Shown here in pieces: positions 50,277 to 62,775 of a stretch of DNA of 64,000 nt (its first letter is position 1; each line of letters starts with the position of its first letter). Source of the stretch: Agrypnia vestita. Lineage: Eukaryota; Arthropoda; Insecta; Trichoptera; Phryganeidae. A model generated the notes under the pieces. The model worked only from the letters and a program-made list of their open reading frames with translations, was not told the origin of the DNA and ran no database searches. A program made the translations under genes and the position numbers. The stretch is from the NCBI GenBank assembly GCA_016648135.1, contig JADDOH010023006.1, positions 118,704-182,703 of the forward strand, read 5' to 3'.

Positions 50277-52965
50277 AAATAATAATAATAATAATATATA
50301 TTTATGGAGATTCATCCGAGGTTATGTGATTTATTAATGGTCAATGATACGTCTAGAGGATGAAGGACCCTGTCGTGTTCGTACTAACTATAAATTCTTT
50401 TGAGATGTGGCCAAAACTGTATTCCTATCAACGAAGCTAAATTACTTCTACTGTATTCGAAAGAACCTAATCGTGCCCGAGTATGACAAATAACAAACGT
50501 AGGTAACTAGAAAACACGGCTACGTAATTAATATACCAGGTTTATTTATTGGAAGATTGTAAAAATTATTGTGCTCTACGGACGTGACGCCTAGGTCGTG
50601 TCTTCAGACGAAACTAAGTACCGGGATTAAAATGTGTTTCCGTAAATCCTTCGATCCCTTTTTAGAAAAGGCATTGGAAATCCGACGATTTCGTGTATGC
50701 GTTGGATAACAAATTACATTGTGAGACCCAAATCAAACCGAAAATCATTGTATATGTGAGAATCTATATGGAACAAACGACATTAGCAAAAACTTCCTTG
50801 AACCGTAACGCAATGTTGAAATATAGTATAAGTCTGCTGTAAATGGGGTGACAAGCGCCTAAAATATCGGTCGTTCAGATATTACCTAGGTACGTCCCAT
50901 AGAGGAAAATTGGAACCTATATTTCACAACATTAAATAATATCCAGGTTTAGCCGGTTTTAGGTTACAATAATATACGGAGTTTGACAATTGGCTCGGTT
51001 AATTGTATTTCGGACGAGAAACATATGCAGATTCATTTATAAAACACAATATAGAAAATCCGGAATGTAAATTAGCGGTCGTGATCTCCCGACAACGTAT
51101 AATATTGCTTCTGATAGTAGTCGGGCCGATTAACCTGTCCACGTTATATGGGAGAAATATTTGGTTATTAATTAATGATTACAATATTTGGAGTGAAACT
51201 TCTTTCAAGTAAACGTACACAGAGTTCTAGCTTAGATCTTAGCTGGAAGTATTGTCTCTTTTTATGGAAACCCGTGATTTTAGTAAGTGAAATTTACTGT
51301 TCCTTCGTAGGCACTTTTCAAAAAATATTATACTAAGTTTGATTTTCATTCCCGCGGGCTCTCACCCGCGGGGAGTTCCAGTCCCACAGCGCAACGCTGG
51401 ACCCGATGGCTAGCTTCCCTACTGCTGAAGCCTAGCCTCTCATGCTATCCAGATAAAATTCCAACCCGTGACTCTGGTCTATGACTGGAAGTTTTTGCTC
51501 CTAGGCGACACACACATCAGGAAAATATCCCGCGTTTGATGTTTAATTTATGTGAATAAGTCCCACGGTGTAGTCCTATAGACTAAAGATATTATTATAT
51601 GTATATATGTACTGCTTGTTGTGGGGCTAACGACGTAGCTGGTTTAACTGGAATAACTCATCAGAGTGCGTCAGTCAGTTCCAAACTAGGAATTGGTGAT
51701 AATTATCCAAAAGGTTGTTTGAAAGATATTGAAGTGAAATTAATCCTGTATGATGGTTACAATGGGTTGCAAAATTCATGATGTGCGTGTTACTGCCAGG
51801 AGGTAGAGCTCCGTGAGGTCTCTGTATACAGCCTTAGTACAGAAAAAGGTTATGATGTATGAATGTGAGGTGTCAACTTGCGCTCCTGATCAGGATACTG
51901 GTTCAAAGAAACCAGCACTTTCTTGCGTTCAATCATGAAGATATGGATTCGATGACACTCCGACAATTAAGCGCAGAGTTTCTTCCCATTGGTGTATTAC
52001 GATGTGATCTTCGACACCGAGCCATAGAAACAACCGCACGTTCTTGACCGATACCTCTTTAAAAGGTAGGCGTGCGACATGTTGTTCATGTCGTGGCCCA
52101 CCCGATGCGTCTCGACGTACTGATCGTTCCAGCATCAGAGAATTCTGACCTCCTTCCTTTCATTACAAAATTTAACAGAAATAGTATGATAAGCTGCTGA
52201 TAAATGGAGATATGATGCTAGTGTAACTTGGACTAGAATATTCGTGAGAAGAAAACAATACTCAATTCCGCATTCAAACGTTCCGCTCAGTTAGTAGCTA
52301 AAATAGAAATAATATAAAAAAGTCCTTAACTGATTGTAGTTGTAGTTTTCTGCAAACGTCCCTATAATAAAGTTTCCAAACAACGTATCCAGATAATGAT
52401 TTCCTTGTAGGTATGTATATTTTGATATCAGAGCCTTCTGATACATTTTCCTCTCCAGGCTCCTGCAATATATTCCGTCTTCCCTTTCTCCGCCGCGGCA
52501 TACTGTACCCCGCATTTCCCAATCCTTTGCAATTTATTAGAGTTCCCATATACGTGTTCTAAATCTGTAAAAACATACCTAAAATTAGTTTTAAACAATA
52601 CGGCAGAGATATATTAATTGCCTTAAGTGTGATTTTTAGCTAAATAAAACACATAACGATCCGTTTAATTATTTATAAAGTAACATAATTGACGACTGTT
52701 CTGGTTATTACTCTGCGCTTACTCAGTTTATATTTTGTCCCTTCATTTTATTAAGTATGAAGTGATGATTGTGCGGTATATTCACGGTGTTATCACTAAG
52801 TAGCTGCTCTATTCATTTTTTAAGCTTTTAAATTATCATGTGTATGTAATTTTTTGGGTTGTTTAAAGACTTTAAACGTAAAATCTATGAAAATAATGTC
52901 ACAGAATGGCACGCTATGATGAATTTAGGCATTGTCCGCATTATCGAACCATCAAGAGCGGCCTG
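50277..52965. other. 2.7 kb of low-repeat DNA with no recognised gene
   Basis: It lacks the repeats common elsewhere in the window. Frames are at most 83 codons and none shows a domain. A GC hairpin CCCGCGGG-CTCTCA-CCCGCGGG is at 51351-51372, followed by GC-richer sequence to 51480. Composition is more even than its surroundings. It could hold non-coding exons or old elements. Confidence 0.4.
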
Positions 52966-53117
52966 TAACAATTTAAAGTGATCTACAACCTTCGGAAAAG
53001 GTCTATAAACGTCCATTAATGCTTAGAAAAGCCTAGATGCTACGAAAACCTTCTCCTAACCACTAGAATAATCGAAGAAGTACGCAAGTGTCAGCATTCG
53101 GATATAAATAAAGGCAT

Positions 53118-53769
53118 GTATTCACTAGGGGAAAAATCGCGCAACATTCGGCGCGGCATGTCGCATCACCATCTACGCTCATGTTTCGGGGACAATGACA
53201 CGATCATTTGACGTGTACACACCCGAACTCACATATCACATGTCGCGGAAATGTCACCCAAAAGGCTTATGATGATTAGTGCTGCGAATCTATTTATTCT
53301 AACGAGTTTATCGAAACGTAAAGGCAGAAAAAGGTGGTGAGTGCGAAAGTATTTACTGAAAAGGAAAAGACGGATGGATATTCTATGCGATCTTCGAATG
53401 TCTGACGGATCATTTGTCAATTTCATTCGAATGACAACAACTGATTTTGAAAATTTATTACAAATGATCGGGTCTTACATAGCCAAGCAAGACACAATAT
53501 TACGGAACGCTGTTTTATATCACATCATATAGCATATGTAACTGTAGCGCATGCGTCTTAGCTTGTCAACATACCACGTGGTACTGTCACGAGGTACGAT
53601 GTCCCCGTGCGCTCGCTCGGGAACCGTGCACATGGCATCGTTGCCGCGGCACATAGAAATGCCGCGCTATGTTGCGCGCGATGTCACGGAACAGTGCGCG
53701 ACGTTGCAGCTTCACGTAGACTCTATGCCACGCGTGATACTGAGGAACAATTTGTCCCCTAGTGAATAC
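53118..53769. mobile_element. 652-bp PIF/Harbinger element, internally deleted
   Basis: Inverted ends GTATTCACTAGGGGAAAAAT (53118) and ATTTGTCCCCTAGTGAATAC (53750-53769), one mismatch. The interior holds the N-terminus of a HARBI1-type transposase. Inserted in the LTR just after its TATA box. Confidence 0.85.
53251..53532 (+). pseudogene. HARBI1-like transposase N-terminal fragment
   Basis: Frame from ATG 53251: KRKGRKRW, a TGA stop at 53338-53340 where a second Trp is expected (RRWWVR box), then VRKYLLKRKRRMDILCDLRM, SDGSFVNFIRMTTTDFENLL and AKQDTILRNAV before a stop at 53530. This matches the start of Harbinger nucleases (WWVRxxLxxR ... LRxxDGxxFxNFxRM ... FExLL ... I-x-KQDTxxR). The DDE catalytic domain was deleted, so the element can move only with a partner in trans. 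Confidence 0.8.
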
Positions 53770-53932
53770 GTGGCTTAAGGTGGCAGTCGTGGCGGGAGTA
53801 CGCGCAGGACGACGCCCAATGTGGCCAGTCGTGAGGTAATCGAAGCGAAAAACCGTATAATCATTAATTAATAAATCTCTAATTGATTTCCAGTGTTTTC
53901 ATTAATTCCTCCCTTGCCCATGACGCGTGACA

Positions 53933-54715
53933 ATAAATTATGTCATTTTTTTGTCACTTTTGATTCATCGCAAAAATTATCAATGTACATAAATATACAG
54001 AATTTTTGTATATAATATTTTCAGTTGAAAATTTTTTTCCGGATATATTGCTTGAAGATTTTCTGATTTTTATATATTTTTTTTAAATTGATATATATTC
54101 ATAGACATCGACCTCTCGACTAATGGTAAACCTGACAAATTTATAGGATGCAGTCAGAAGATGCTATCACTTAATGGTTGAAGAATATGTTTTTCACGCT
54201 GGAAGAAGAATATGTTATCAACTCTATCGTGACCGACCGAGTGAGCATTTCGGTGACATTGTAAAATGTGACCTAAATTAAAAAGGGGCCTTTATAGATG
54301 TTGATGAGGTGAAAGGTTCATAAACCAGGAAGAGTAAGTAATATGTGACCTCAAACCGAATTCCATTTCCGGATGAAAATTGCTGGTATCAATGGACAAA
54401 CAATATTTGTTAGCAATTTAGAATTTAATCATTAGAGGGGATGTTTTTAAGGAGGCTGGGTATTCAGGTGATAAACCATACTCCGTAGGCGGATGAGCAT
54501 TCATAATTTACTGTCAGATCTTTGCGGAAGAATGGGGAAAACTGTTGGCAATAGTCGATCCTTAGATAATTAACACAATCTTCGTGGAATATACTTCATA
54601 CGTTCGAATCTGCCCTAGAAGAAAAAAAACTGTAACAAAAAGGAATGTAATTTGTGTGAAAAACCACTGTACAACGAACATGTCAGATGATTTATTCCGT
54701 GTGTGTTCCATATGC
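53933..54715. other. Spacer, no gene recognised
   Basis: AT-rich on the left, mixed composition on the right. Nothing recognised. Confidence 0.4.
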
Positions 54716-54890
54716 GGCCCTCGTAGCGCAGTGGGCATGACACTGGCTTCCCCCCGGGTTCGTTCCCAGTGAGGTCACAATTTTAATCTATGTGATTTAC
54801 TCAAGCCTGGGTGTTTTGTGATGTATTTCGCATCTGTGCTTCCTGGCTTGATGAAGCGTAAAAATAAAAAAAATAAAAATATAAAAAATG
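54716..54890 (+). mobile_element. tRNA-derived SINE, second family
   Basis: GGCCCTCGTAGCGCAGTGGG (A-box region), CCCCGGGTTCGTTCCCAGTG (B box), GAGGTCACAA, then CTTCCTGGCTTGATGAAGCG and an A/T-rich tail. The head copy at 14321-14394 belongs to the same family. Confidence 0.8.
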
Positions 54891-55679
54891 TTAAACAAAT
54901 AGTATAAAAAAATTGTTTTTAGAGTTACTTTTTATTTTTAATGAAAAATAACTGTTTTAAAGAAAAATATTTCTTTCTTTTTTTTAAATTTCATTATTGA
55001 ATAATTTTCTTAGAAAATTTGTAATAAATTTTGACATTTATAACGAAGGAGTGTTTTATTTATCATGCGTAAAAAAATAATTCTATAAAAAGCAAATTTA
55101 AAAAAATGATGACCAATTAAAGAAGCGTGAGAGAAGCCCTCCCCGCGCCACTAACGGGGTCTGGGGATGCCTCTGTTCCGGGGTAAAATACATAGCTAAA
55201 TGATTGGGGGGGGGCATTTATGCTGCTTTTTAGGCAGAATTTAGGTCTCGTAAAAGGTCTGATTTTCATGGCACACATATTTTGTCCATCCAAGGGTGCA
55301 TGTGAAAACAAATTATTAAGTAAATCTATCAGTGATTTTATTTTGCATAATTGGTTATGGTTGAGGTCATTTTAGGGTAAATGTGTCTTATTGTTTTTGA
55401 AATTTAAGACGTGAAATATAATTTTAATAGATTTAATAAGCATCATTGTTTTTTTTTATATAAACAGTACTCATTTTTATATTTTTTCTACCAGAAAACC
55501 ACCACTTACACTACAATATTGAATAATTGTCATAAATATCATTACACTTATAATATATCGTTTGACTTCAAGAGGTGTGATGCTTATTGGATTGATAATT
55601 TTTTTATGCATATAAATTTGCTCCTTGAAAGTTTTTATCTATTATAATTTTTGTAAAAAATAAGTAAAAATCTCTAAAG
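54891..55679. other. AT-rich spacer with G-run
   Basis: A run of nine G lies at about 55206-55214, in a GC-richer patch (55135-55300). No gene seen. Confidence 0.4.
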
Positions 55680-56098
55680 TGTGTCCAATTCCACGACTTC
55701 ACTGCCCAACAGTGCATTTCTTCCGAACTGCGTTTGCAGCTCGCTAATGGAAAATGTTCATTTTTCAAAACTAAATTCCGCATGGCACCCGCCGAACTTG
55801 TGCGGTTGTTGAAGGCAAAACATTCATATTTGGTACAGATTTATCTTGCGACGTTGATCCACTTGTAGTCACAAAGCATCAGTAATATGCGGCTCATTGT
55901 AACCAACACCGTTAATGATAGGCGGATAAGAACTTTTTCATCTTCGACATCCGATTCAGTTTCTGGACCATCAAATCTGGTTCTGATAGTATCAATATCC
56001 GCATCGTTATCACCATCTTACTCCTCAAAACCGTCTTAAAACTCGTAATTATCTCCCATGTAACGATTTATGAAGTCTTCTACCTCAGCATCGGACAT
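55680..56098 (-). pseudogene. Acidic N-terminal ORF with stops, transposase-like
   Basis: Minus strand from ATG 56098: MSDAEVEDFINRYMGDNYEF, stop, DGFEE, stop, DGDNDADIDTIRTRF and DGPETESDVEDEK. An acidic start with DxEVEDFI resembles the N-termini of piggyBac-like transposases, but the catalytic part is absent. Several in-frame stops. Confidence 0.4.
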
Positions 56099-56879
56099 CT
56101 TACTCTTTTTATCAATCTTATTATCTTAAAATATTGTATACGTTCGAATTCACGCTTACTGCAAAGTGCAGTAATTTTACAACATAAGAAAATAATATTT
56201 TAATGTAACTATATGAAATTATTTCTTAAAAAAAAACATATAAATATTCATAAACATCCTTGATTCAAGCCACTGATATTTTTATGGTACTGAAGTACTT
56301 AAAATAGACCCATAAATAAATGTCAAGTAACCTCAAACAACGACGAATTGAAAATCCGCATGACATTAAATTATTCATTGATTTTAGTGATCACATTAGT
56401 GATATCTAACGGTCAAAGCAAAATGTTTTTGAATTCTCAATTTAGCAGTCTACTTGACACAACAATTTATAAATATATTTATGTGTCGATTCCAGACGAT
56501 GATAAAAGTTGAAATCGTATGTAGCAATTTTATCACACGATGCATTTAAGATATAAAATAATAATATGCATAATAAAATAAAAAACTTTAAAATCTAGGT
56601 ACTTGCCGTGGTATTGGCTTTATTGGAAAGATAATTTTATGCCATTTATGTTTCAATATGATAACGATACCACAATTTTAAAAATAAATTTGCAAAATTT
56701 GCCACGTTCTTCGGGCGTGAAGTGGCAAAACAAATTTAGCACAAATCAGCTGTAAGCTGTGAAATTGGCTGTCGCCTAAAAAAATGTTGCCAATTCAAAA
56801 AAAACTCGGAAAAAGACATCCTTTATACATATAAACATAGAGATACTAACAAATAAATATTAAAATAATTTTAAAAAAA
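56099..56879. other. AT-rich spacer
   Basis: No gene seen. Confidence 0.45.
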
Positions 56880-56985
56880 TTGATCCGAAACGTCGACCAG
56901 AGAGGTCAGATATACACGGCAGAATATCCCAGAAAACTACACACAGAATATTCTGAACGGCCGTGATAACCTGAGAACCTTTTTA
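56880..56985 (+). mobile_element. Penelope-type terminal repeat, truncated copy 4
   Basis: Begins TGATCCGAAACGTCGACCAG, so the CTGATGA half of the hammerhead-like core is missing. It continues ATACACGGCAGAATATCCCA to GAACGGCCGTGATAACCTGA. Confidence 0.6.
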
Positions 56986-58819
56986 ATTATTATTTTCTCT
57001 GAGTACTTCTTAGTGTATTTATCACTTCTTTTTTAAATCTGTGAAAATTTATTTGTCTTGTCTATTGTGGTAAGTAATATAGTTCCAGAGGAGTTTCAGA
57101 AGTTTTTTGTAATTTCATATCTCTGTCTTTTAATTCGCCATTTACCAGTTTATGTATATGATTAAGGGTTTGGATTTTTTTCAAATCATTAATTGATGTT
57201 GATTTTTTGTGTTCTTTGGTAGATTTTTTCAGTCTTAGATCCGTTTCCGATACCCCATGTATCATGTATCATGTTTCACTATTTTTGCTTCATACACCTT
57301 AATTTTAATATTCTTTGGTGAGTATTCTGTATTCAAATAATCACATTTTGCTTCTTTAAAATGTATGTTTCGACATTGGAACCGAATATCGCAAAAACTT
57401 TATTTTTAATCTCACATTGATAAGAAGAAGCGAAATTAAAAGCTTGGATTACGTGAGGTATCTGGGTAGGGCAGGCCACAGGGCCGGCTCGCTCGCTGCT
57501 TTTTTTCCCGTCCATATAGTTTAGTGACGTATAGCCATCTCGTCAGCAACTAGAGTGCATATTAGTCTTTGGCCAGTAGCTTCATATTTAGATTTTAAAA
57601 TATTTAAGGCTTGTCTGCTAAATCCGGGATCTGCAGAAGTATTTTCGTACCACTTCCCTATCACACGAGGAGGAGGAAACTTGCCTCACATATTTATATG
57701 CTGCCGGAGAATAATAATGGAGAGTTACCGCAAACTTCCTTAAAGCTAGTGATTTTTTTTTTAAATAGAGCTGTGATTTATTTTTAAGAAACATTATGTC
57801 GCTTAGTTAAACTAATTAACCTTTAAGTTTAATCTCATTAAATTGATCTTCAGTGAAAAACTTTTTTTTCTGAGGTTTTGTGTAATAGTTTTTAAAGTAG
57901 TGCACTTTTTTGAAAGGCTTTTATTTTTTCGGGTTAAATTACTGTTTTTCATTTGGAGTCTATTTTTCATGTTCTTTAGTCTATATTCTTGGATTGATTT
58001 GTTTTAAATTTTGAAGGTTTTTTCTAAGAAAAGTGCGGGGTTTCAAATATTGAATTCATATCCAAAATATTAACTTAAATTCGTTGAGGTCGAAGCGCAT
58101 ACTCGTTCTTCCGTTTTCTGGAAATTAGGAAGTAAATAAACTTGTGAATTGGATAATGTTCCCTTAGTAGGTATTATGGTAATAAGAATTACAAGCAGAA
58201 AAAATCACAATAAATAGGTTATTATCATCTCAATATCCAACGAAGTTTCATTTTCTTCAAATACAAATCATTTGCCTGAAAATGTTTAGAGCATATATTT
58301 GAATAAGCTGAAAGCATCCAGTCATATTCTCTCCTTTAGATTTTGATGACTTTTATCCATTTTTCATGTAGCAAATCATTCTTAGTAAATCGAAAAGGAG
58401 GGGTATCGAAAAAAGTACTTGTGTATAAAAAAAAATGTTACAGCTACTAGTTTTACTGCGAGCGTGAGTATCTATTACCTACACGGAAATTTTTTTATTA
58501 AGTACATCATTTATATTTTAATAAAACTTAAGTCTAAGATAGTGGAAAACAAAATTAATTCCCACTCACAAAAAGTACTGTAAGTAAGAAATATTTCAGC
58601 AATCGAATATCTGACGCAACGTACAATGTAAAATTGTTTATCTTATTTTTCGTACCAAAATAAATAAATATGCGCGATGCTTCCTTAGACGTAGGAAAAA
58701 TAAAATCCAATAACTATCCATTCGACCCCGTTTACCCCTTATTTCACAAACGCTCTGCGTGTACACAGAACAATCAGGTTATTTGAAGTTACGGTGACTA
58801 AAATAACATACTCATTCAG
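56986..58819. other. AT-rich DNA with weak coding-like patch
   Basis: 57062-57530 on the minus strand has two open stretches (NDLKKIQTLNHIHKLVNGEL; RAGPVACPTQIPHVIQAFNF) that may be remnants of one decayed protein. I do not recognise it. The rest is AT-rich. Confidence 0.35.
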
Positions 58820-58995
58820 ACAATACTGTACGATACTCTGTTCCTTTTTTCACGGAACTTTTTTCGGCGTAGCGTCGCGTCCGATCACAAAAAAGGTCCG
58901 TTCGATAACGAATGCAAGTAGGGCAATTACCCTACTTTTGAGTTGCCAAGATCTCACGCATGTGACGTATCTACAGTTTATTATATCATTGCCCC
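58820..58995 (-). repeat. Dispersed repeat, inverted partner of 17610-17800
   Basis: ACTTTTGAGTTGCCAAGATC and GTTCGATAACGAATGCAAG match the partner. Confidence 0.65.
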
Positions 58996-60049
58996 TAATG
59001 ATAACTGTGTCCTGGACTGACACAATGTCTTCCTCAGAACAGACAGCTTCTGTAACGAAACCCAACTTTTCCAGTAGGGCCCCGCAGCTCCTGGCGCCGG
59101 CCCAGTCCAGATAAGAAACGCCAATAGATAACAAGGAGCGATCGGTCATCATTCACACTTGTGGGCTCCTGCGCCGCGGCCGCTCCTGATAAGCACCAGC
59201 AAGGTTGGTACTCGCCCTGAACACGATGCTGGACTCAGATAACCGAGACACCCTTCCACCGATTAAACACCACTTTATGTTTCATACTTGCAGCTTCCCT
59301 GACCTGCTTCCAGAGCCAAGAAGCCGTCATTCCTGGACGCTTCCGGAGATACCTCGTCTAGTCACCTTCAGCTGTGAGTAGATCTGTCTATACTCCACTA
59401 TATTTAGATTTTTACATTCAGATATCAGCATAATATTCGTGTCAGAATAATTAATTGTTCCCTCTGACTATTAATCAATTAATTTTAAAGTTTTCGTGAT
59501 ATCAATTTGATTCTCCCACGTGTATAATATATACAATTTGATATATAAAATGAAATATGTAAAAGTGTATACTAAGAGGATTTATTTAAGGGATTTTCAT
59601 AAGGCTTAAGTAGGCCTTAATTAAAGGTTTTTCTAAGAGAGTTATACCACCTCCACATTTTTTATGCTCCCTTCATCTTAAAGCTTGAAATTCTAAAATA
59701 ATTTCAGTCGCCCGTCATGGTGTAGGACCTCTGTGTGACGGCGCATAATTCCGCCATTTAAAAATTAACAAAACACTTTTAATGAAAAATATTAAAAAGT
59801 GTATGCCGTAATAAATGATGACTAAGCGATGTGGTGTGTGCCGTGGTTTAGGGTGCGGGGCTATGAGTCACGTTATCTGATAATTTGAAGATAAAAAAAG
59901 TCGGATATTTTTCACCTGTTGGATAAGGTGTGCAAATTACAGGTAAATAAAGTGTTATCAATATATTGGATCTAAAGTTAATCATACGCAATAATTTATG
60001 TTGGACATGTTCCGTGGTTTTTATATGGATATCTTAAGAAGTTTCATTA
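58996..60049. other. Mixed-composition spacer, no gene assigned
   Basis: 59090-59400 is GC-richer; no domain in any frame. Confidence 0.4.
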
Positions 60050-60760
60050 TTTAAAATGATACTTCTTACTAGTGCAGAATACAAGAATTATATTGAGGAG
60101 ATATCATTGAAGTTTTTAGAAAATCTTCAGACAAATTCGAGAATTTTTATAGCTTTACTGGAAATATTGTCAATGTGGTCATTGATTTCGTCGAATAGAA
60201 CACAAAACTTATTAATTTCCCTTGAAGCTTTAAGTCTTTACTGTAAAAAATCTAATAACTCGACATTTTTCTTTATTTATTTTGAGTTAATCAGAAGAAC
60301 ACCAAACATGAAAGTCGTGCAAGATTTTTTGAAGAACTACATAATCTGTATAGCAACAAATAATATTAAATAATTTTAAATCGTTAGCAAACAGTAAGTA
60401 AAAATATCCCGAAATATATCAATAACATCGTTTATGAATAAATACATGAAATAAGACTAAGATGAGAACCTTGAGGTAGTCCACTAGGTAATTTAAAATC
60501 AAACGAGAGAAATTAATTGTTTCTGACACGTAACATTCTATTCAGTAAAATAAATTTTACGAAACTTAATTAATTTGATGAACATCAAGATTTTCAAATA
60601 AATTTTTATAAATGACTTCATCAAAGGTATTTTCACTTGTCCGATAACGCTTCAGATAAGCGGTTATGGTAAATTAACAAGTACGTTAGCATCCACCTGC
60701 CTGATACGAATCCACGTTGATAAGAAGTTATTGATTGATTATCATGCAAAATAACATATG
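60050..60760 (-). pseudogene. Jockey/CR1-type RT palm region, heavily decayed
   Basis: Minus strand, in order but with stops: VDSYQAGG around 60690-60715 (QxGF box), then TFDEVIYKNLFENLD, SGLPQGSHLSL at about 60455-60487 (the SGxPQG box of non-LTR RTs), FANDLKLF at 60371-60391 (FADD box with Asp to Asn), LQKILHDFHVWC and INKEKCRVIRF. The 105-codon plus-strand frame at 60056 is only the antisense of this. It continues towards the region homologous to the start of 28946. Confidence 0.8.
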
Positions 60761-60848
60761 AGTATTGAATAGTATCGAGATTAACATAAATCATTTTTTC
60801 ATGATTTTTTTATATACTTTTTATTACATCAATTATAGACATGTATCG

Positions 60849-61430
60849 CTAATATCGATTTTTACTCATAAAAAATTCGTAATAATAAAACTTACTTACC
60901 GTCACGCTGTTTCCCGTATTCAGAGAGGACACAACTTTCACTCCTTCCACATTCATATATCTTCGCATGAAAGCTGGACAACTGTTGAGTCCTCGAACAG
61001 CAGCATCTTCCAGTATCTGGTTAATATGGTCATGCCCCGTCTTCCGCGGTCGCCCTCTCTTTCTGGGATCGTCAACAATTGCGTTATATATCTTTCTTAC
61101 CATTCTTCCTTTATTCATTCGCTCAACATGCCCAAACTATCTGGGCGACCCTTTTAATTATATTGATTTTTCTAATATCAGCTTTAGATACTTTCATTTC
61201 TAATATCTTCAATCTTTAGACAATCATAAATGGATTTGCTATACATACGTCTAACGGATTTCATATCTATTGCATTCAGTCTACTTTCGTTGCTTTTCTT
61301 CCAGCTCCAGGCTTCTTTTCTAATCTAGTCTTGCATCGGTCAACATATTTTTATTATAAATAATTGCAACGTTCACCTTATTCCCCGCAGTCACACTCTA
61401 CTCTTCTTCGATAAAAACTTTAAGTATTTT
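60849..61430 (-). pseudogene. RTE-like RT C-terminus (same family as 1035-1722)
   Basis: Minus strand: SRLNAIDMKSVRRMYSKSIY-like text at 61280-61215, then MNKGRMVRKIYNAIVDDPRK and RGRPRKTGHDHINQILEDAA at 61118-61020, FMRRYMNVEGVKVV to the 3' end. Decayed by several frameshifts. Confidence 0.8.
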
Positions 61431-61735
61431 GAATAAACTTATCCATACTTTTCGCTACAGTGGCTAAACTTTTGAAAGTTTTTTTGCCTCTCATCTTCAG
61501 AAACGCTAATTTCTACTATTTTTTAAGACTTTCACCAGTTGTAACATCCAAGAACTCTTCGATATCCTGCATATTCATATTCCCCAACCCTGTTTCATTA
61601 GCAAGCTTGACAATTTCGTCAATATCAATAATGGATTGTCTTGTCAACTTCCTTGCTCAGCTCCAGCCGTACATTCTTTCATACACATTCCAAACATTTC
61701 TCAGTCTCTTCACTCATTCCAGGAAAGATTGACGC
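61430..61735 (-). pseudogene. Possible pogo/Tigger-type transposase C-terminal fragment
   Basis: Minus strand: SIIDIDEIVKLANETGLGNM, then NMQDIEEFLDVTTGESLKK. A DEIVxLAxxxGL ... (D)xEExLxxxxxxL pattern is common at the C-terminus of pogo/jerky-like DDE transposases. The catalytic domain is not present. Confidence 0.45.
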
Positions 61736-61899
61736 TATCTACATGATGCATCCGTGATCCCTTAGTTTTTAGTAATACCAGGTTATACTGAAAAAGTGAT
61801 AAACAGAGCAGCATCACTTACTGTAGAGTATAACTGGGTCTTACTGTATAGTTAGGGTTTCTGCATATCTGGAAGGTTGCATGCATGAAGAGCGATTAG
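61736..61899. other. Spacer
   Basis: No gene seen. Confidence 0.35.
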
Positions 61900-62290
61900 T
61901 GTAAGGTCCAACACGCTAAACTAGATGCAGTAACGAAGTGAAAAGATACCTTTTCGTTACTTATTGCAAGAATCTGTACACAAGTGTGCTGTGGTGCAGA
62001 CACGCATGTCCTATAATGCTATGAGAGTGCAATACAACAATGCCTTCAGGATAATGCTCGGTCTACCCTGGCATTGCAGTGCATCTTAAATGCTCACAGA
62101 ACACAGGGTTCATGGTTTTGCTGCTCTCCAAAGATTGAAGATAGCTAGCGCAAGAAAGAGGATGTGGGGGGTCTAGCAATTCCATTATTCAAGCAGCTGT
62201 TATGTGGATTGACTCCCGAATGCACAAAAAATGGAAAATAATTGTGCAACAGTAACTGTTCTGCATGGTGTTAGGCGAAATATTATTATT
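61900..62290 (+). pseudogene. Non-LTR retrotransposon C-terminal fragment (YNNAFR type)
   Basis: MSYNAMRVQYNNAFRIMLGL, PWHCSAS, stop, then HRVHGFAALQRL and ARKRMW. The YNNAFRxLxGLPxxCSAS ... VxxFxAxxR pattern marks the C-terminus of a common insect non-LTR reverse transcriptase. Confidence 0.75.
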
Positions 62291-62404
62291 TTTTTATTTT
62301 ATTTTCTGTTTTCTACTTTCTGATTTAAATTTCGACAAAATTATCATTTCTTATTTTACTTGTATGTTTTTTGTTGTTTTTCTATTTTGACTTATACGTA
62401 TATA

Positions 62405-62686
62405 CAGGGTGTACCAGAGCTAGCAGCAGAAACCTAAAAGCATTATGAAAAATTCATTTCCTTTGTATTGAAGCAAATTAATTTTCCCTAATCGACATAA
62501 GTTACTGTAATGATGGTTCAACTTTTTGCAAAAACTAATTAAGAAATATTGATAAAAATGCAAACTTTGATATTGCATGACTCCGTAACAATTGATATTA
62601 GGCCATGATTTCTTGAACATTTTTGACTCATAACATAGTCAGGAATCTACCTGCTAAGTTTCTGCTGCTAGCTCTGGTACACCCTG
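62405..62686. mobile_element. 282-bp Tc1/mariner-like MITE with TA duplication
   Basis: Ends CAGGGTGTACCAGAGCTAGC ... GCTAGCTCTGGTACACCCTG: about 28-bp TIRs flanked by TA on both sides (62403-62404, 62687-62688). The interior matches the arms of the palindrome at 25003-25442. Non-coding. Confidence 0.9.
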
Positions 62687-62775
62687 TACATCCATAAGGC
62701 AAGGTGAGAATTTATTCTCAATAAGCTGAAATAAAGACCTATAATAATAATAATTATGATTATCTATTGAAAACT

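Larger units (their letters stand above)
52966..53932 (+). mobile_element. Probable solo LTR, interrupted by a Harbinger element
   Basis: Starts TGTAACAATTTAAAGTGATC and ends CATGACGCGTGACA, with TGTAACA/TGACA-type ends. It contains GGATATAAATAAAGG (TATA, 53099-53113) and AATAAA (53871). Excluding the insertion at 53118-53769 it is about 315 bp. The last 60 bp match 24430-24491. A target duplication could not be seen. Confidence 0.5.

Noticed and set aside
51351..51372. GC hairpin as a transcription terminator
   Set aside because: Intrinsic terminators of this form are bacterial; the window is eukaryotic and no transcript ends are indicated.
60056..60373. 105-codon plus-strand frame
   Set aside because: Antisense of a decayed reverse transcriptase (FANDLKLF and neighbouring boxes on the minus strand).
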